A model generated the notes under the pieces. That model was not told the origin of the DNA and did no database searches. It saw only the letters and a list, made by a program, of their open reading frames with translations. Shown here piece by piece: positions 1 through 7,620 of a DNA stretch of 45,150 nt (its first letter is position 1; every line of letters starts with the position of its first letter). The DNA lies in NCBI GenBank assembly GCA_016219875.1, contig JACRJZ010000084.1, positions 1 through 45,150 of the forward strand, written 5' to 3'. The translations under genes were made by a program, and so were the position numbers. The DNA comes from Verrucomicrobiota bacterium (GTDB lineage Bacteria; Verrucomicrobiota; Verrucomicrobiia; Limisphaerales; JACRJZ01).

Positions 1-443
1 GAATTCCGATCTCGGACCGGGTGTGGAGAGTGGCCGTCTTCGGCCACAGCAACCTGCAACAGGAAGCGGGGTGAAGAAGTTCTCGCGCCTTGAGTCGGTG
101 AAAGTTCCTGCGGCCGGGGACGGCCGCACTCCGGGCGCTGGGCCAACTTCGGATTTCGGGTTTAGAGCAGCCGTAAGGATGTACGCCCGGTCTGACTTCC
201 GGCTTGCCAAGTGCAGGGCGTTCCGGGACTCTCCCGAACGAAATGCAGGCGCAGGATCATCCGTTCTTCCGGGATCAACCGCACGGTTTTGCGGTTTATC
301 ACGGACCCGTTGCCTTGCTAAACCGCACGGGAAAGCCGTTCTTGCGGTTTATCACCGGAAAACCCGTGCTAGCCGACTTGTCGGCTATTACCTGTTCGGC
401 GGAGAATATCTTCATAACGATCGCGCAATTGATTCCACCGGCT
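1..443. other. hairpin-rich non-coding leader before the TIR gene
   Basis: No gene is supported here; the reading frames that cross it have no recognisable content. It holds several perfect short inverted repeats. These are GTGGCCG/CGGCCAC with a 4-base loop at 30-47, GCGGCCG/CGGCCGC with a 4-base loop at 110-127, AACCGCA/TGCGGTT at 277-296, TAAACCGCA/TGCGGTTTA at 319-351 and TAGCCGA/TCGGCTA at 370-387. The 12-mer GCGGTTTATCAC occurs twice, at 291 and 345. GTTCGGC at 394-400 is identical to the right-hand core of the attC-like site downstream, so the cassette boundary may lie here. A promoter for the following gene must lie here or further upstream, but I cannot place it. Confidence 0.5.
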
Positions 444-1659
444 ATGAACGACGCAGAAATTCAACGACTGATCGAGAATGCCAACAAGGGAATCGCTGAG
501 GGGAAGCCACAATTCGTGCTTTCGAGCAATAATAAGCTTCGAAATCTGAATAAAAAGGACGTCGCTGAGAACATCCTGCGGGACGCCTATCAGAGTTTTC
601 CTACTAGCATCGAGGTTTTCCGAGCGCTGTGCACCGCAATTAGGGAACGGGACCCCGCTGAAGCTTTGGCGTTTGCGGAGGCAGCCGTTGCCGCCTTTGG
701 GAATCCCGCACGGTTCCAAAAAGCGCTTGCACTTGCGGCGATGGACCGGCGTAACGAGGCAATAAAGCAAATTGAAGCCATCCTGGCGGAAGAGCCGGCC
801 TTTACGCAGGACCGTTTTGTCGTCTCCAAGCTGTTTGATCTTTACAACGATGAAGGGCTCTTTCCACAAGCACGTAAACTTCTTGAACCGTTGGTTGATC
901 AGGGCGTATTCACCGACGTGCGGATGAAGCAGCTCTTGGCAACCGTGCTTAACAAGCTACGGCATTCGCAAGCAAAGGTCCTTGATTTGCTCCAGAACGA
1001 CGTCGATCCACAGAGCGAGAAATTAAAGCAGTGGGCTAGAGAGATCATGGTTGAGATTCCCTCCACCGTTACCGAGGTCCCCGCGAGTGGCCTGTCGAAG
1101 CCACAGTCCACCGGCACTCCTTCAGTTTTTGTTGTACACGGGCACGACTTAGCAACGCTGTCGCAGCTAGAGAACACACTGCATCGCATCGGAGCGCTGC
1201 CCCAGATGTTCGACCGTCTTCCGAAGCAAGGATCGCCGACCATCATCGAGATTCTGGAGGAACATGTCCCCAACGCAGATGCTATTGTGACCCTGCTGAC
1301 CCCAGATGACGAGGGACGCAAGCGCGGAGATCAGTCACCGCTCGAACCCCGTGCTCGACAGAATGTCCTTGTTGAGGCCGGCTTCGCGATGATCTCGCGC
1401 AGGACCCGCAGCATCCTCGTAGCTATCGGCGGCGTCACAGTTCCTACCGACTTTGATGGGATTCATCGTATCCAGGCAGAGGAATGGAAGCCCGAAGTCG
1501 GAATACGAATTGCGCAGCGGCTAAGAGAGATGGGCTTGGCAGTTGAACCGTCGAAAGCCGTATGATGATGCCGAACAAGATCACTGGAGCGAACGCGGGC
1601 GGGTCACGTCAGTTGCCAATGCGGGCGCGCTGAGCCGCCCGCGTCGCTCAGTTCTGTCG
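395..1659 (+). mobile_element. putative integron gene cassette carrying a TPR-TIR gene
   Basis: The segment runs from the GTTCGGC core at 394-400 to the identical core at 1659-1665. This is what integrase-mediated cassette exchange would leave, with cleavage between G and TT. It holds one gene in the usual cassette orientation, followed directly by an attC-like site. The gene is visibly richer in A and T than its neighbours, which fits foreign origin. The downstream site is well supported. The upstream boundary rests on the 7-base core and a short hairpin only, and no integrase gene is in the window. An isolated cassette outside an active integron is therefore possible. Confidence 0.5.
444..1565 (+). 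CDS. TPR-like repeat protein with C-terminal TIR-like NADase domain
   Basis: The 373-residue protein has an alpha-helical, TPR-like N-terminal part (about 35-200). It has a C-terminal TIR-like domain (about 226-365) of the nucleotide-binding type found in CBASS Cap12 and Pycsar effectors. Visible family landmarks are the strand VFVVHGHD, the segment LTPDDEG, and ARQNVLVEAGF, where E311 matches the catalytic glutamate of TIR NADases. The expected activity is NAD+ cleavage triggered by a signal sensed through the repeats, causing abortive infection. That role is inferred from the family. The ATG at 444 is preferred over an upstream in-frame start because the earlier residues are translated hairpin DNA. 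No cyclase, Argonaute or other defence partner is adjacent. An attC-like site follows the stop by 4 bases. Confidence 0.75.
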   Translation: MNDAEIQRLIENANKGIAEGKPQFVLSSNNKLRNLNKKDVAENILRDAYQSFPTSIEVFRALCTAIRERDPAEALAFAEAAVAAFGNPARFQKALALAAMDRRNEAIKQIEAILAEEPAFTQDRFVVSKLFDLYNDEGLFPQARKLLEPLVDQGVFTDVRMKQLLATVLNKLRHSQAKVLDLLQNDVDPQSEKLKQWAREIMVEIPSTVTEVPASGLSKPQSTGTPSVFVVHGHDLATLSQLENTLHRIGALPQMFDRLPKQGSPTIIEILEEHVPNADAIVTLLTPDDEGRKRGDQSPLEPRARQNVLVEAGFAMISRRTRSILVAIGGVTVPTDFDGIHRIQAEEWKPEVGIRIAQRLREMGLAVEPSKAV

Positions 1660-1665
1660 TTCGGC
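1570..1665 (+). other. integron attC-like recombination site
   Basis: The outer 7-base cores GCCGAAC (1570-1576) and GTTCGGC (1659-1665) are perfect complements. They are separated from an inner stem by unpaired 6-base spacers (1577-1582 and 1653-1658). The inner stem pairs 1583-1586 with 1649-1652, 1588-1592 with 1644-1648, and 1594-1602 with 1635-1643. It leaves two single unpaired bases, G1587 and A1593, on one side only. A 32-base terminal loop remains (1603-1634). Cores, central spacers, one-sided extrahelical bases and variable loop are the parts of a folded attC site. The cores deviate from the RYYYAAC/GTTRRRY consensus at one position, which is the main weakness. Confidence 0.7.
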
Positions 1666-1758
1666 CATGCACGAATGGACTCTTTTGAATTCCAGAGCCG
1701 CGCTCAGCCGGGCGCGTCGTGCCGGCTTTCAATTGAAAAAAGCAGAGAGAACCCACTC

Positions 1759-2790
1759 ATGAAACTCTTCCTCGCCTCAGTGCTGGCAGCAGGCATTGCC
1801 AACTCCGTCTTCGCCGCGCCCGTGCCAGTCATCTACAGCACGGACCTCATGCATCCGCACGTTGACCCGGATGACCATTTCGATTTGGCGTGCCTGTATG
1901 CCCTGCCGGAAGCGGACCTTCGCGCCATCATTCTGGATCAGGGGGACCGCCAAGCCCAATACCCTGGTTTCAAGCCCGTCTGGCAGTTGAACTACCTGGC
2001 CCACCGCTATGTCCCGGCGGCCATTGGGTTGCGCGACAAGCTGAAATCGCCCGCCGACCGCGCGCTGGACCAGCCCGCCGAGCATCAGAATGGCGTGAAC
2101 CTGATTCTCCAAACGCTGCAAGACGCGAGAGAAAAGGTGGCGGTCGTCTTCGTCGGCAGCGCGCGCGACGTGGCCGCCGCCTGCAACCGCCAGCCCGGCC
2201 TGTTTCGCGAGAAGGTCCGCAGCATCTATGGCTTCATTGGCGACGCCGGCGATCCCACGTATCAGGAATGGAACGTGAAGCTCGATCCGCAAGCGTTCGT
2301 GAGCTTGATGCGTGCGGACGTGCCGTTCTACTGGATCCCGTGCTTCGACGGCGGCGTGTTGACCAACAACGGTCACGCCTCGTTCTGGCGCATCCAGCAC
2401 GCTGACGTGCTGGACAAGGCACCGGAGCCACTGCAGCGCTACTTTCTCTACATGCTCCGCCACGCGACGAACGATCCCATCGCCTACCTCGCCCAACCGA
2501 CCCGCGCCGAAGACCGCGACTGGATGATGCGCGGCCCGCGGAACCTCTGGTGCGGCGCGCTGCTGGACCTGGCGGTCGGGCGGCCCTTGCTTCACGAAGG
2601 AAACGAGGTGGTCGGCTTCTCCCCCGTCGAGGTGTCGGTCGATGACAAAGCCGTTGTCCACTACGGCAAGGCGCCCGGTTCGCGGACCGTGATGCGATTT
2701 GAAATCAAGGATCGCGCCCGCTTTGCGGAAGCGGCCACGCGCGCCACGGCTCAAGTGCTCGAATCATTCCCTGTCCGCAACCGTCAATGA
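1759..2790 (+). CDS. secreted nucleoside-hydrolase-like protein
   Basis: The 343-residue protein starts with a Sec signal peptide (about 1-20, cleavage near VFA/AP). It then shows the segment STDLMHPHVDPDDHFDLA, with D36, D38, D39 and D42, resembling the calcium-binding aspartate cluster of inosine-uridine nucleoside hydrolases. Later stretches such as VGSARDVAAA fit the same fold. The likely role is N-ribosyl hydrolysis outside the cytoplasm, but the substrate cannot be read from the sequence and many Verrucomicrobiota paralogues are uncharacterised. The ATG at 1759 is chosen because it gives the signal peptide and has an AGAGAG motif about 10 bases upstream; an earlier frame overlaps the TIR gene and attC site. 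It stands alone, 93 bases after the attC-like site. Confidence 0.65.
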   Translation: MKLFLASVLAAGIANSVFAAPVPVIYSTDLMHPHVDPDDHFDLACLYALPEADLRAIILDQGDRQAQYPGFKPVWQLNYLAHRYVPAAIGLRDKLKSPADRALDQPAEHQNGVNLILQTLQDAREKVAVVFVGSARDVAAACNRQPGLFREKVRSIYGFIGDAGDPTYQEWNVKLDPQAFVSLMRADVPFYWIPCFDGGVLTNNGHASFWRIQHADVLDKAPEPLQRYFLYMLRHATNDPIAYLAQPTRAEDRDWMMRGPRNLWCGALLDLAVGRPLLHEGNEVVGFSPVEVSVDDKAVVHYGKAPGSRTVMRFEIKDRARFAEAATRATAQVLESFPVRNRQ

Positions 2791-2955
2791 TGAGCGAACA
2801 CTCATTGAAGCCGATGGAACCGCGGCTTCCCGCTGTCTCTGCCGCAATCGCCACGGTGGTTAAGCCGATGGCTGAGCTTCGCGCGGCCGATTGGCACACC
2901 GCTCTTGAACTGCGCGGCTCGGGATGAACGCCGAAATCGGGCGGCACGAACGTTT

Positions 2956-3705
2956 ATGCAACTGGACCAGAAAACTTGCTTGGTCACAGGCGGCACCAAA
3001 GGCATCGGGGGCGCCGCGGCCGTCGCCTTGGCCGAACAGGGCGCCAATATTGCCGTGGTCGCGCGGCATCTCGATCACGAAGCCAACCAGACACGGCAAC
3101 GCATCGAATCGCTGGGCCGCCCATGCCTGCTCATTTCCGCGGACATGGGCCAGGCGGACGAAGCCACGGGTTGCGTCGAGCAAACGGCTCGGCAGTTCGG
3201 CTCGGTGGATGTGCTGGTCCATGCAGCGGGTGGACCGGTCAACGGCGGCTTGTTTCAGATCACTGCGGAAACCTGGCACGCCGCGTTCAACGTGCATGTT
3301 CATGCCATTTTCCACCTGTGCCGCGCCGCGATTCCTTTCATGCAACGGAAGCACGAAGGCGCGATCATCTTGGTTTCGTCCGTCGCCGGTCTGCGCGCCC
3401 TCAAGACCAACGTCGCTTACCAGGCGGTCAAAGGAGCGGTGCCGCATATCGCGCGGGCCTTGGCCTGGGAGTTTGCGGACGACAACATCCGCGTGAATTG
3501 TGTGGCGCCGGGAGTCATCCGCACGGCGTTCCACACGGCCATGCCAGAACAGGTGAAGAAGAACAATTTGGACAACCGGATTCCGCTCCATCGCGAAGGC
3601 ACGCCCGAACAAGTGGCCAGTCTGGTGCGCGAATTGGCGACCAACGACTACATCACCGGCGAGACGTTCGTGATTGATGGCGGGTTGACCATGCGCATCT
3701 GTTGA
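2956..3705 (+). CDS. short-chain dehydrogenase/reductase (SDR)
   Basis: The 249-residue protein is a classical NAD(P)-dependent SDR. The cofactor motif TGGTKGIG lies at 10-17, the NAG-type segment HAAGG near 89-93, the catalytic serine at 141/142, and YQAVK gives Y155 and K159. It ends with the usual IDGG segment near the C terminus. The fold and redox chemistry are certain, but the substrate (sugar, 3-oxoacyl or other alcohol) is not. The ATG at 2956 places the nucleotide-binding motif at the normal distance from the N terminus; a longer in-frame start adds unrelated residues. The stop is one base before the next gene's ATG, so the two are probably co-transcribed. Confidence 0.9.
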   Translation: MQLDQKTCLVTGGTKGIGGAAAVALAEQGANIAVVARHLDHEANQTRQRIESLGRPCLLISADMGQADEATGCVEQTARQFGSVDVLVHAAGGPVNGGLFQITAETWHAAFNVHVHAIFHLCRAAIPFMQRKHEGAIILVSSVAGLRALKTNVAYQAVKGAVPHIARALAWEFADDNIRVNCVAPGVIRTAFHTAMPEQVKKNNLDNRIPLHREGTPEQVASLVRELATNDYITGETFVIDGGLTMRIC

Positions 3706-3706
3706 C

Positions 3707-5221
3707 ATGACCACGTCTCGTTCGACATGGCTTCGTTTTCTCTTCGGAACAGCGGCGTTGGCCGGAGCCGCGTTGGCCATCGCCACCGCGGCTGAGCCTG
3801 CTGGGGAGCCGCCGTTCCGCGTAGTGGACCTCAACCTCGGCGAAGCGGCGGCGGTGAGGTTGGCCGATGGCAACACGGTGGAAGTCAAACTGCTCAATTT
3901 GCAGGAACGGCGCGACCGTCTGCGCAACGCCGTCCGTGAAGCGCGCGTGACCCTTCAAGTCAACGGGCAAACGCTCACACTCTCGTCCGCCAACTATCAC
4001 CTGCCCGTCACGGTGGGCGGCGTGCAAGTGGATTGCCCCATCACCAAAGGCTTCGTCCAGCGGGGCAGCAATCCGTGGGCCTTGGACAAGGACGCGCGCC
4101 TGCGTCTGTGGCCCGCGGGCGCGCCGTGGATTCAGCCGGGCACGTTCCGATATCCGTTGCGCCAGCGGTGGTTCGCCAACGACACGCAGATGGCCAACGA
4201 GCCAACCTTCGTGAACGGCGACGAAGCGCCCGGTAAGACGAATGTGTATTACCATTGGGGCCTCGACGCGGGCGGCGCCGAAGGACTGACAGAAGTCATC
4301 GCCGCCACGGACGGCGTGGTGGTCAGTGCCGGCGAAGCGCGGCTCGCGTCCGAGAAACTGCCGGAGCCGGTGAAGCCCCGTTACGACGTCGTGTATCTGT
4401 GCGACGGCCGCGGCTGGTATTACCGCTACAGCCACCTCCACACCATCGACGACGCGATGAAACCCGGCGCGAACGTTCGCATGGGCCAGCGGGTCGGATT
4501 GCTCGGCAAGGAAGGCGGCAGCGGCGGCTGGTCGCACCTCCATTTCGACGTCGTCGCGATGCAGCCCAGCGGACGCTTTGGCATGGTCGAGCCTTACGCT
4601 TTTTACTGGCAGGCCTATCACTCCGAACGGAAGACCAAGCTCCAGGCGGTAGCGCGCCCGCACCAACTCGCGGCCGTCGGGGAAACCACCACACTCGACG
4701 CCACGCGCTCGTGGAGCGCGCTTGGATCGTCAGGCATCGTCGGCTACGAATGGACTTTCAGCGACGGCACGAAGTCCACCAACGCCATCGCGGAGCGGCG
4801 TTACGAACGACCGGGCACCTACAGCGAAATCCTGCGCGTGACCGACACCGAGGGTCGCAGCGATTACGATTTCGCCGTGGTCCAGGTGATGGATCCCGCG
4901 CAATCTCGCCAGCTTCAGCCCACCATCCACGCCTGCCACTGGCCCACCGAAGACCTCAAGCCCGGCGACGAAGTCACGTTCAAGGTGCGGACCTTTCAGG
5001 TTCGCCCCACCGAAGGCCGCGAGCGCTGGGACTTCGGCGATGGCAGTCCGCCGATGGAGGTTCAATCCGACGGCAATGGCCGGACGCTGGCCAAGGACGG
5101 CTACGCGATCACAACGCACCGCTTCGCGCGTCCGGGCCGATACTTTGTTTCCGTCCAACGCCGCAACGACCGCGGCGAAACCGCCACTGGGCGCTTGCAG
5201 GTGGTGGTCGGCGAAAGGTGA
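3707..5221 (+). CDS. secreted M23-family metallopeptidase with PKD domains
   Basis: The 504-residue protein has a signal peptide (about 1-29) and a LytM/M23 domain (about 175-300). The zinc and catalytic residues are visible as HWGLD (H183, D187), the SHLH around H243/H245, and SHLHFD (H277, H279). Two PKD-like beta domains follow (about 315-395 and 400-504), with sequences such as YEWTFSDG and WDFGDGSP. The likely role is cutting peptide cross-links in peptidoglycan or another extracellular peptide, with the PKD modules giving spacing or glycan binding. It follows the SDR gene with a one-base gap. Whether the peptidase is active was not testable, but the metal ligands appear intact. Confidence 0.85.
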   Translation: MTTSRSTWLRFLFGTAALAGAALAIATAAEPAGEPPFRVVDLNLGEAAAVRLADGNTVEVKLLNLQERRDRLRNAVREARVTLQVNGQTLTLSSANYHLPVTVGGVQVDCPITKGFVQRGSNPWALDKDARLRLWPAGAPWIQPGTFRYPLRQRWFANDTQMANEPTFVNGDEAPGKTNVYYHWGLDAGGAEGLTEVIAATDGVVVSAGEARLASEKLPEPVKPRYDVVYLCDGRGWYYRYSHLHTIDDAMKPGANVRMGQRVGLLGKEGGSGGWSHLHFDVVAMQPSGRFGMVEPYAFYWQAYHSERKTKLQAVARPHQLAAVGETTTLDATRSWSALGSSGIVGYEWTFSDGTKSTNAIAERRYERPGTYSEILRVTDTEGRSDYDFAVVQVMDPAQSRQLQPTIHACHWPTEDLKPGDEVTFKVRTFQVRPTEGRERWDFGDGSPPMEVQSDGNGRTLAKDGYAITTHRFARPGRYFVSVQRRNDRGETATGRLQVVVGER

Positions 5222-5287
5222 TGCGCGAGGTGGGGATCAGCGCGCCATGACCCGGCTGCTTCAATGCCCAGGACTGATTCAGGAAAG

Positions 5288-5362
5288 CGTAGCAGCCGAC
5301 GTGAGGAGGCTCTGTTTTGATTTCGGATTTGAAAACAGAGCCTCCTCACGTCGGCTGCTACG
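5288..5362. repeat. palindromic repeat family A, copy 1
   Basis: A perfect 31-base inverted repeat (5288-5318 with 5332-5362) around a 13-base spacer. The core is GCAGCCGACGTGAGGAGG. Four other full copies occur in the window at 14290, 16350, 20501 and 33522. It fills most of the gap between the M23 peptidase and the NimA-like gene. Confidence 0.9.
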
Positions 5363-5471
5363 ATCCAGGGATTCTTGAATCCATCGTGCTTCAATGCCGC
5401 TCTGAAGTTGTGGCTGCTTGACCCCCTGGTCCCGTCAAGACCAGGATCACCGCTGACCGCATGAAGCAAGC

Positions 5472-5939
5472 ATGAGACGCACCGACAAAGAGATCACGGA
5501 TCGCCAGCAACTCGACGCCGTCATCCGCGGCAGCCTGGTGTGCCGGGTGGCGCTGGCCAAGGACAACCTGCCGTATGTGGTCCCGCTGTCGTTCGGTTAC
5601 GACGGCGCGGCGATCTATCTGCATACCGCCACGGAAGGGAAGAAGATCGAGTATTTCGAGGCCAATCCACGGGTCTGCTTCGAGTTCGAGCGCCATGTGG
5701 AGTTGCGGCGCGATCCCCAGATCGCCTGCAAGTGGAGCTTCGCCTTCGAGAGCGTGATCGGCCACGGCACCGTCGCAGAACTGGCGGACGTGGCTGAGAA
5801 GGAGCACGCGCTCGATCAGATCATGCGCCAGTACTCCGGGCAAAGCTGGCCCTTCGAACCTGCGTCAGTCGCGGCGGTGCGTGTCTGGAAGATCGCCATC
5901 ACCTCGATGACCGGCAAACAATCCAAACCCAAACTTTGA
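5472..5939 (+). CDS. NimA-like pyridoxamine 5'-phosphate oxidase-family flavoprotein
   Basis: The 155-residue protein matches the split-barrel FMN-binding family that includes nitroimidazole resistance proteins. The segment IYLHTATEGKK contains the family histidine (H51), and it is followed by the usual strand with an FEFE-like pattern. Length agrees with the family (about 150-160). It is expected to bind FMN or a related flavin or haem in the cytoplasm. The reaction is unknown, and drug resistance should not be assumed. It stands between a palindromic repeat and a decarboxylase-like gene 30 bases downstream. Confidence 0.8.
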   Translation: MRRTDKEITDRQQLDAVIRGSLVCRVALAKDNLPYVVPLSFGYDGAAIYLHTATEGKKIEYFEANPRVCFEFERHVELRRDPQIACKWSFAFESVIGHGTVAELADVAEKEHALDQIMRQYSGQSWPFEPASVAAVRVWKIAITSMTGKQSKPKL

Positions 5940-5969
5940 CCTCCGTTGTTCAAGCTGTCGCCACCAACC

Positions 5970-7001
5970 ATGACCTCACGAGAACGAGTCCTCGCCGCCT
6001 TGCGGCACGAGCCGCCGGATCGCACCCCGCGCGATTTCTGGGCGGAGCCGCCCGCATGGAAGCGGCTGCTCTCCCATATCGGCCACGCCGACAAGGATCG
6101 ACTGCTCGACGATCTGGGCGTGGACGTGCGGCATCTCGAAGCGCCCGCGCCGCCGGAACGCGCGGTGGGCGGCGGCGTGTTCCAGAACTTCTGGGGCGAG
6201 CGGTTCATCTACAATTCAACGCCGTGGGGCCCGATGCGCGAAGACGTGAAAGGAGCCCTGGCCGACGCGAACAGTTTGGCCGAGTTGGAGGCGTTTGGCT
6301 GGCCGTCGCCGGATTGTCTGGACCGCTCTCAACTTCCAGCGCAGTGCCACCGCCACGAGCAGTGCGCGTTGCTCTACGGCTTTGCCGATGTCTGGCAGCG
6401 GCCCGCGCTCGTGCGCGGCTGGGAGGACATGTTCCTCGACATGGCCGAACGGCCTGAGTGGGTCCACTTCCTCTGCCGCAAGTTCACGGACTTCTACCTG
6501 GAGGACTACACGCGGGCGGCGGAGATCACCGACGGGCGGATCGACCTCTATCTCGTCATTAGCGACCTCGGCACGCAGCGCGGACCGCTCATCTCGCTGG
6601 CGATGTTCCGCCAGTTTGTCGCGCCGTATCTGAAGGAGATGATTGACCGCATCCACAGCCTGGGCGGGCTGGCGCTCTACCACAGTTGCGGCTTGATCCG
6701 GCCGTTCATTCCCGACTTGATCGCGTTGGGCGTGGACGTGCTCGATCCCATCCAGCCGACCGGCCCGGCGATGCAGCCGGAAACTCTCAAACGCGAATTC
6801 GGTGGCCAGTTGAGCTTTCACGGTGGCATCGACATGCAGAACTTGCTGCCCAAGGCGACGCCCGCCCAGGTCGAGGCCGAGGTCCGGCGCTACTGCGAAG
6901 TCTTGGGCGCCGAAGGCGGCTACATCCTTGGCCCGGCACATCTCTTCCAACCCGACGTGCCGCCGGAGAACATCTGCGCAGTCTATCGCGGTGCGATCTG
7001 A
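5970..7001 (+). CDS. uroporphyrinogen decarboxylase / MtaA-like family protein (first copy)
   Basis: The 343-residue protein belongs to the URO-D superfamily. The N-terminal MTSRERVLAALRHEPPDR is typical of the family. LYHSCG carries the histidine and cysteine that bind zinc in the cobalamin:coenzyme M methyltransferase (MtaA/CmuA) branch. It is therefore more likely a methyl-transfer or uncharacterised enzyme than the haem-pathway decarboxylase. The ATG at 5970 is preferred over a TTG at 5946 because it matches the family N terminus. A second family member lies at 8201. No methyltransferase-activating or corrinoid protein gene is nearby, so the partner and substrate are unknown. Confidence 0.8.
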   Translation: MTSRERVLAALRHEPPDRTPRDFWAEPPAWKRLLSHIGHADKDRLLDDLGVDVRHLEAPAPPERAVGGGVFQNFWGERFIYNSTPWGPMREDVKGALADANSLAELEAFGWPSPDCLDRSQLPAQCHRHEQCALLYGFADVWQRPALVRGWEDMFLDMAERPEWVHFLCRKFTDFYLEDYTRAAEITDGRIDLYLVISDLGTQRGPLISLAMFRQFVAPYLKEMIDRIHSLGGLALYHSCGLIRPFIPDLIALGVDVLDPIQPTGPAMQPETLKREFGGQLSFHGGIDMQNLLPKATPAQVEAEVRRYCEVLGAEGGYILGPAHLFQPDVPPENICAVYRGAI

Positions 7002-7014
7002 AAAACACAGCCCC

Positions 7015-7233
7015 TTACCGGAAATCCTCTACGTCCAAGCCGCTGCCCTGAATGATGCTCTTCAGGGTGCCAATGGGGATAGGTCTGTTTCCATGCATGG
7101 CCACGATCACCTGCCGTCCATCGGCATGGCGCCATTTTTGGTGACTGCCTGACTGCCCGACCAAGCTGAAGCCGTGCGTGCCCAAGACGCGGATTACCTC
7201 TTTGGCGTGGCAGACTGGAAAGCGATGGCTCAA
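7015..7233 (-). CDS. hicA: HicA-family mRNA interferase toxin
   Basis: The 72-residue protein has the compact HicA double-stranded-RNA-binding-like fold. The diagnostic segment is GSHQKWRH, whose histidine is the presumed catalytic residue. IPIGTLKSIIQGSGL matches the family C terminus. It is expected to cleave mRNA when its antitoxin is lost. The gene appears to start with TTG (7233-7231), which overlaps the TGA of hicB as TTGA, so the two are translationally coupled. It lies on the minus strand and ends 13 bases from the convergent URO-D gene. The usual partner, an upstream antitoxin, is present. Confidence 0.85.
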   Translation of the reverse strand: MSHRFPVCHAKEVIRVLGTHGFSLVGQSGSHQKWRHADGRQVIVAMHGNRPIPIGTLKSIIQGSGLDVEDFR

Positions 7234-7433
7234 GGAAAGGCCAGTTCGAGCAGCTTGGCGTTGGTGGGAACGCGGATGGGGGTCGGCTCAAACCAAAGGG
7301 CCAGAGCTTCCTTGGCATTGCGGATGGCCTCCTCCTCGGTGTCCCCCGCAGAAGCACAACCGGGCAACTCCGGGAAGACGGATGACCACCGTTTGGTTTC
7401 GGGATCGAACTCGACCAACAGCCGCAATTTCAT
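7230..7433 (-). CDS. hicB: HicB-family antitoxin
   Basis: The 67-residue protein has the partial RNase-H-like fold of HicB: MKLRLLVEFDPE, then FPELPGCASAGDTEEEA, which is the hallmark turn of the family. A C-terminal DNA-binding domain is absent, as in short HicB forms. It should neutralise HicA by direct binding. The ATG at 7433 is chosen because it starts exactly at the domain; a much longer frame upstream is antisense to the TsaA-family gene. An AAGG motif lies about 9 bases before the start. The gene precedes hicA, with the stop overlapping the toxin start. Confidence 0.85.
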   Translation of the reverse strand: MKLRLLVEFDPETKRWSSVFPELPGCASAGDTEEEAIRNAKEALALWFEPTPIRVPTNAKLLELAFP

Positions 7434-7620
7434 GCAGCGAACCTTACCTGCGGGGGGCGGTGCTGACAAGCGAGGACTGGAGCAGGACTCGACAAGCGGG
7501 AGGTTTTCGATGCGCGTCTTTTGCGCAGGCGGTTTCGACGACGGGCGGACGGGAGTGCGCCTGAAAATCACTTTCCCATCGTCGCCCAATCTGGGACAGT
7601 TCGTCCGCAATGCACAGCAC
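7434..7620. promoter_or_regulatory. shared upstream region of hicBA and the TsaA-family gene
   Basis: A 187-base region between divergently transcribed genes must hold the start signals of both. I could not identify convincing -35/-10 boxes. No repeat element was recognised. Confidence 0.3.

Noticed and set aside
23..499. Plus-strand frame in the leader
   Set aside because: It translates the hairpin DNA, overlaps the TIR gene in another frame and matches no family.
394..1665. Integron integrase gene within the window
   Set aside because: No tyrosine-recombinase frame was found on either strand near the cassette; it may lie to the left of the window or be absent.
5970..7001. Assignment as HemE of the haem pathway
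   Set aside because: The HxCG zinc-site pattern and divergent sequence favour the MtaA/CmuA-like branch.
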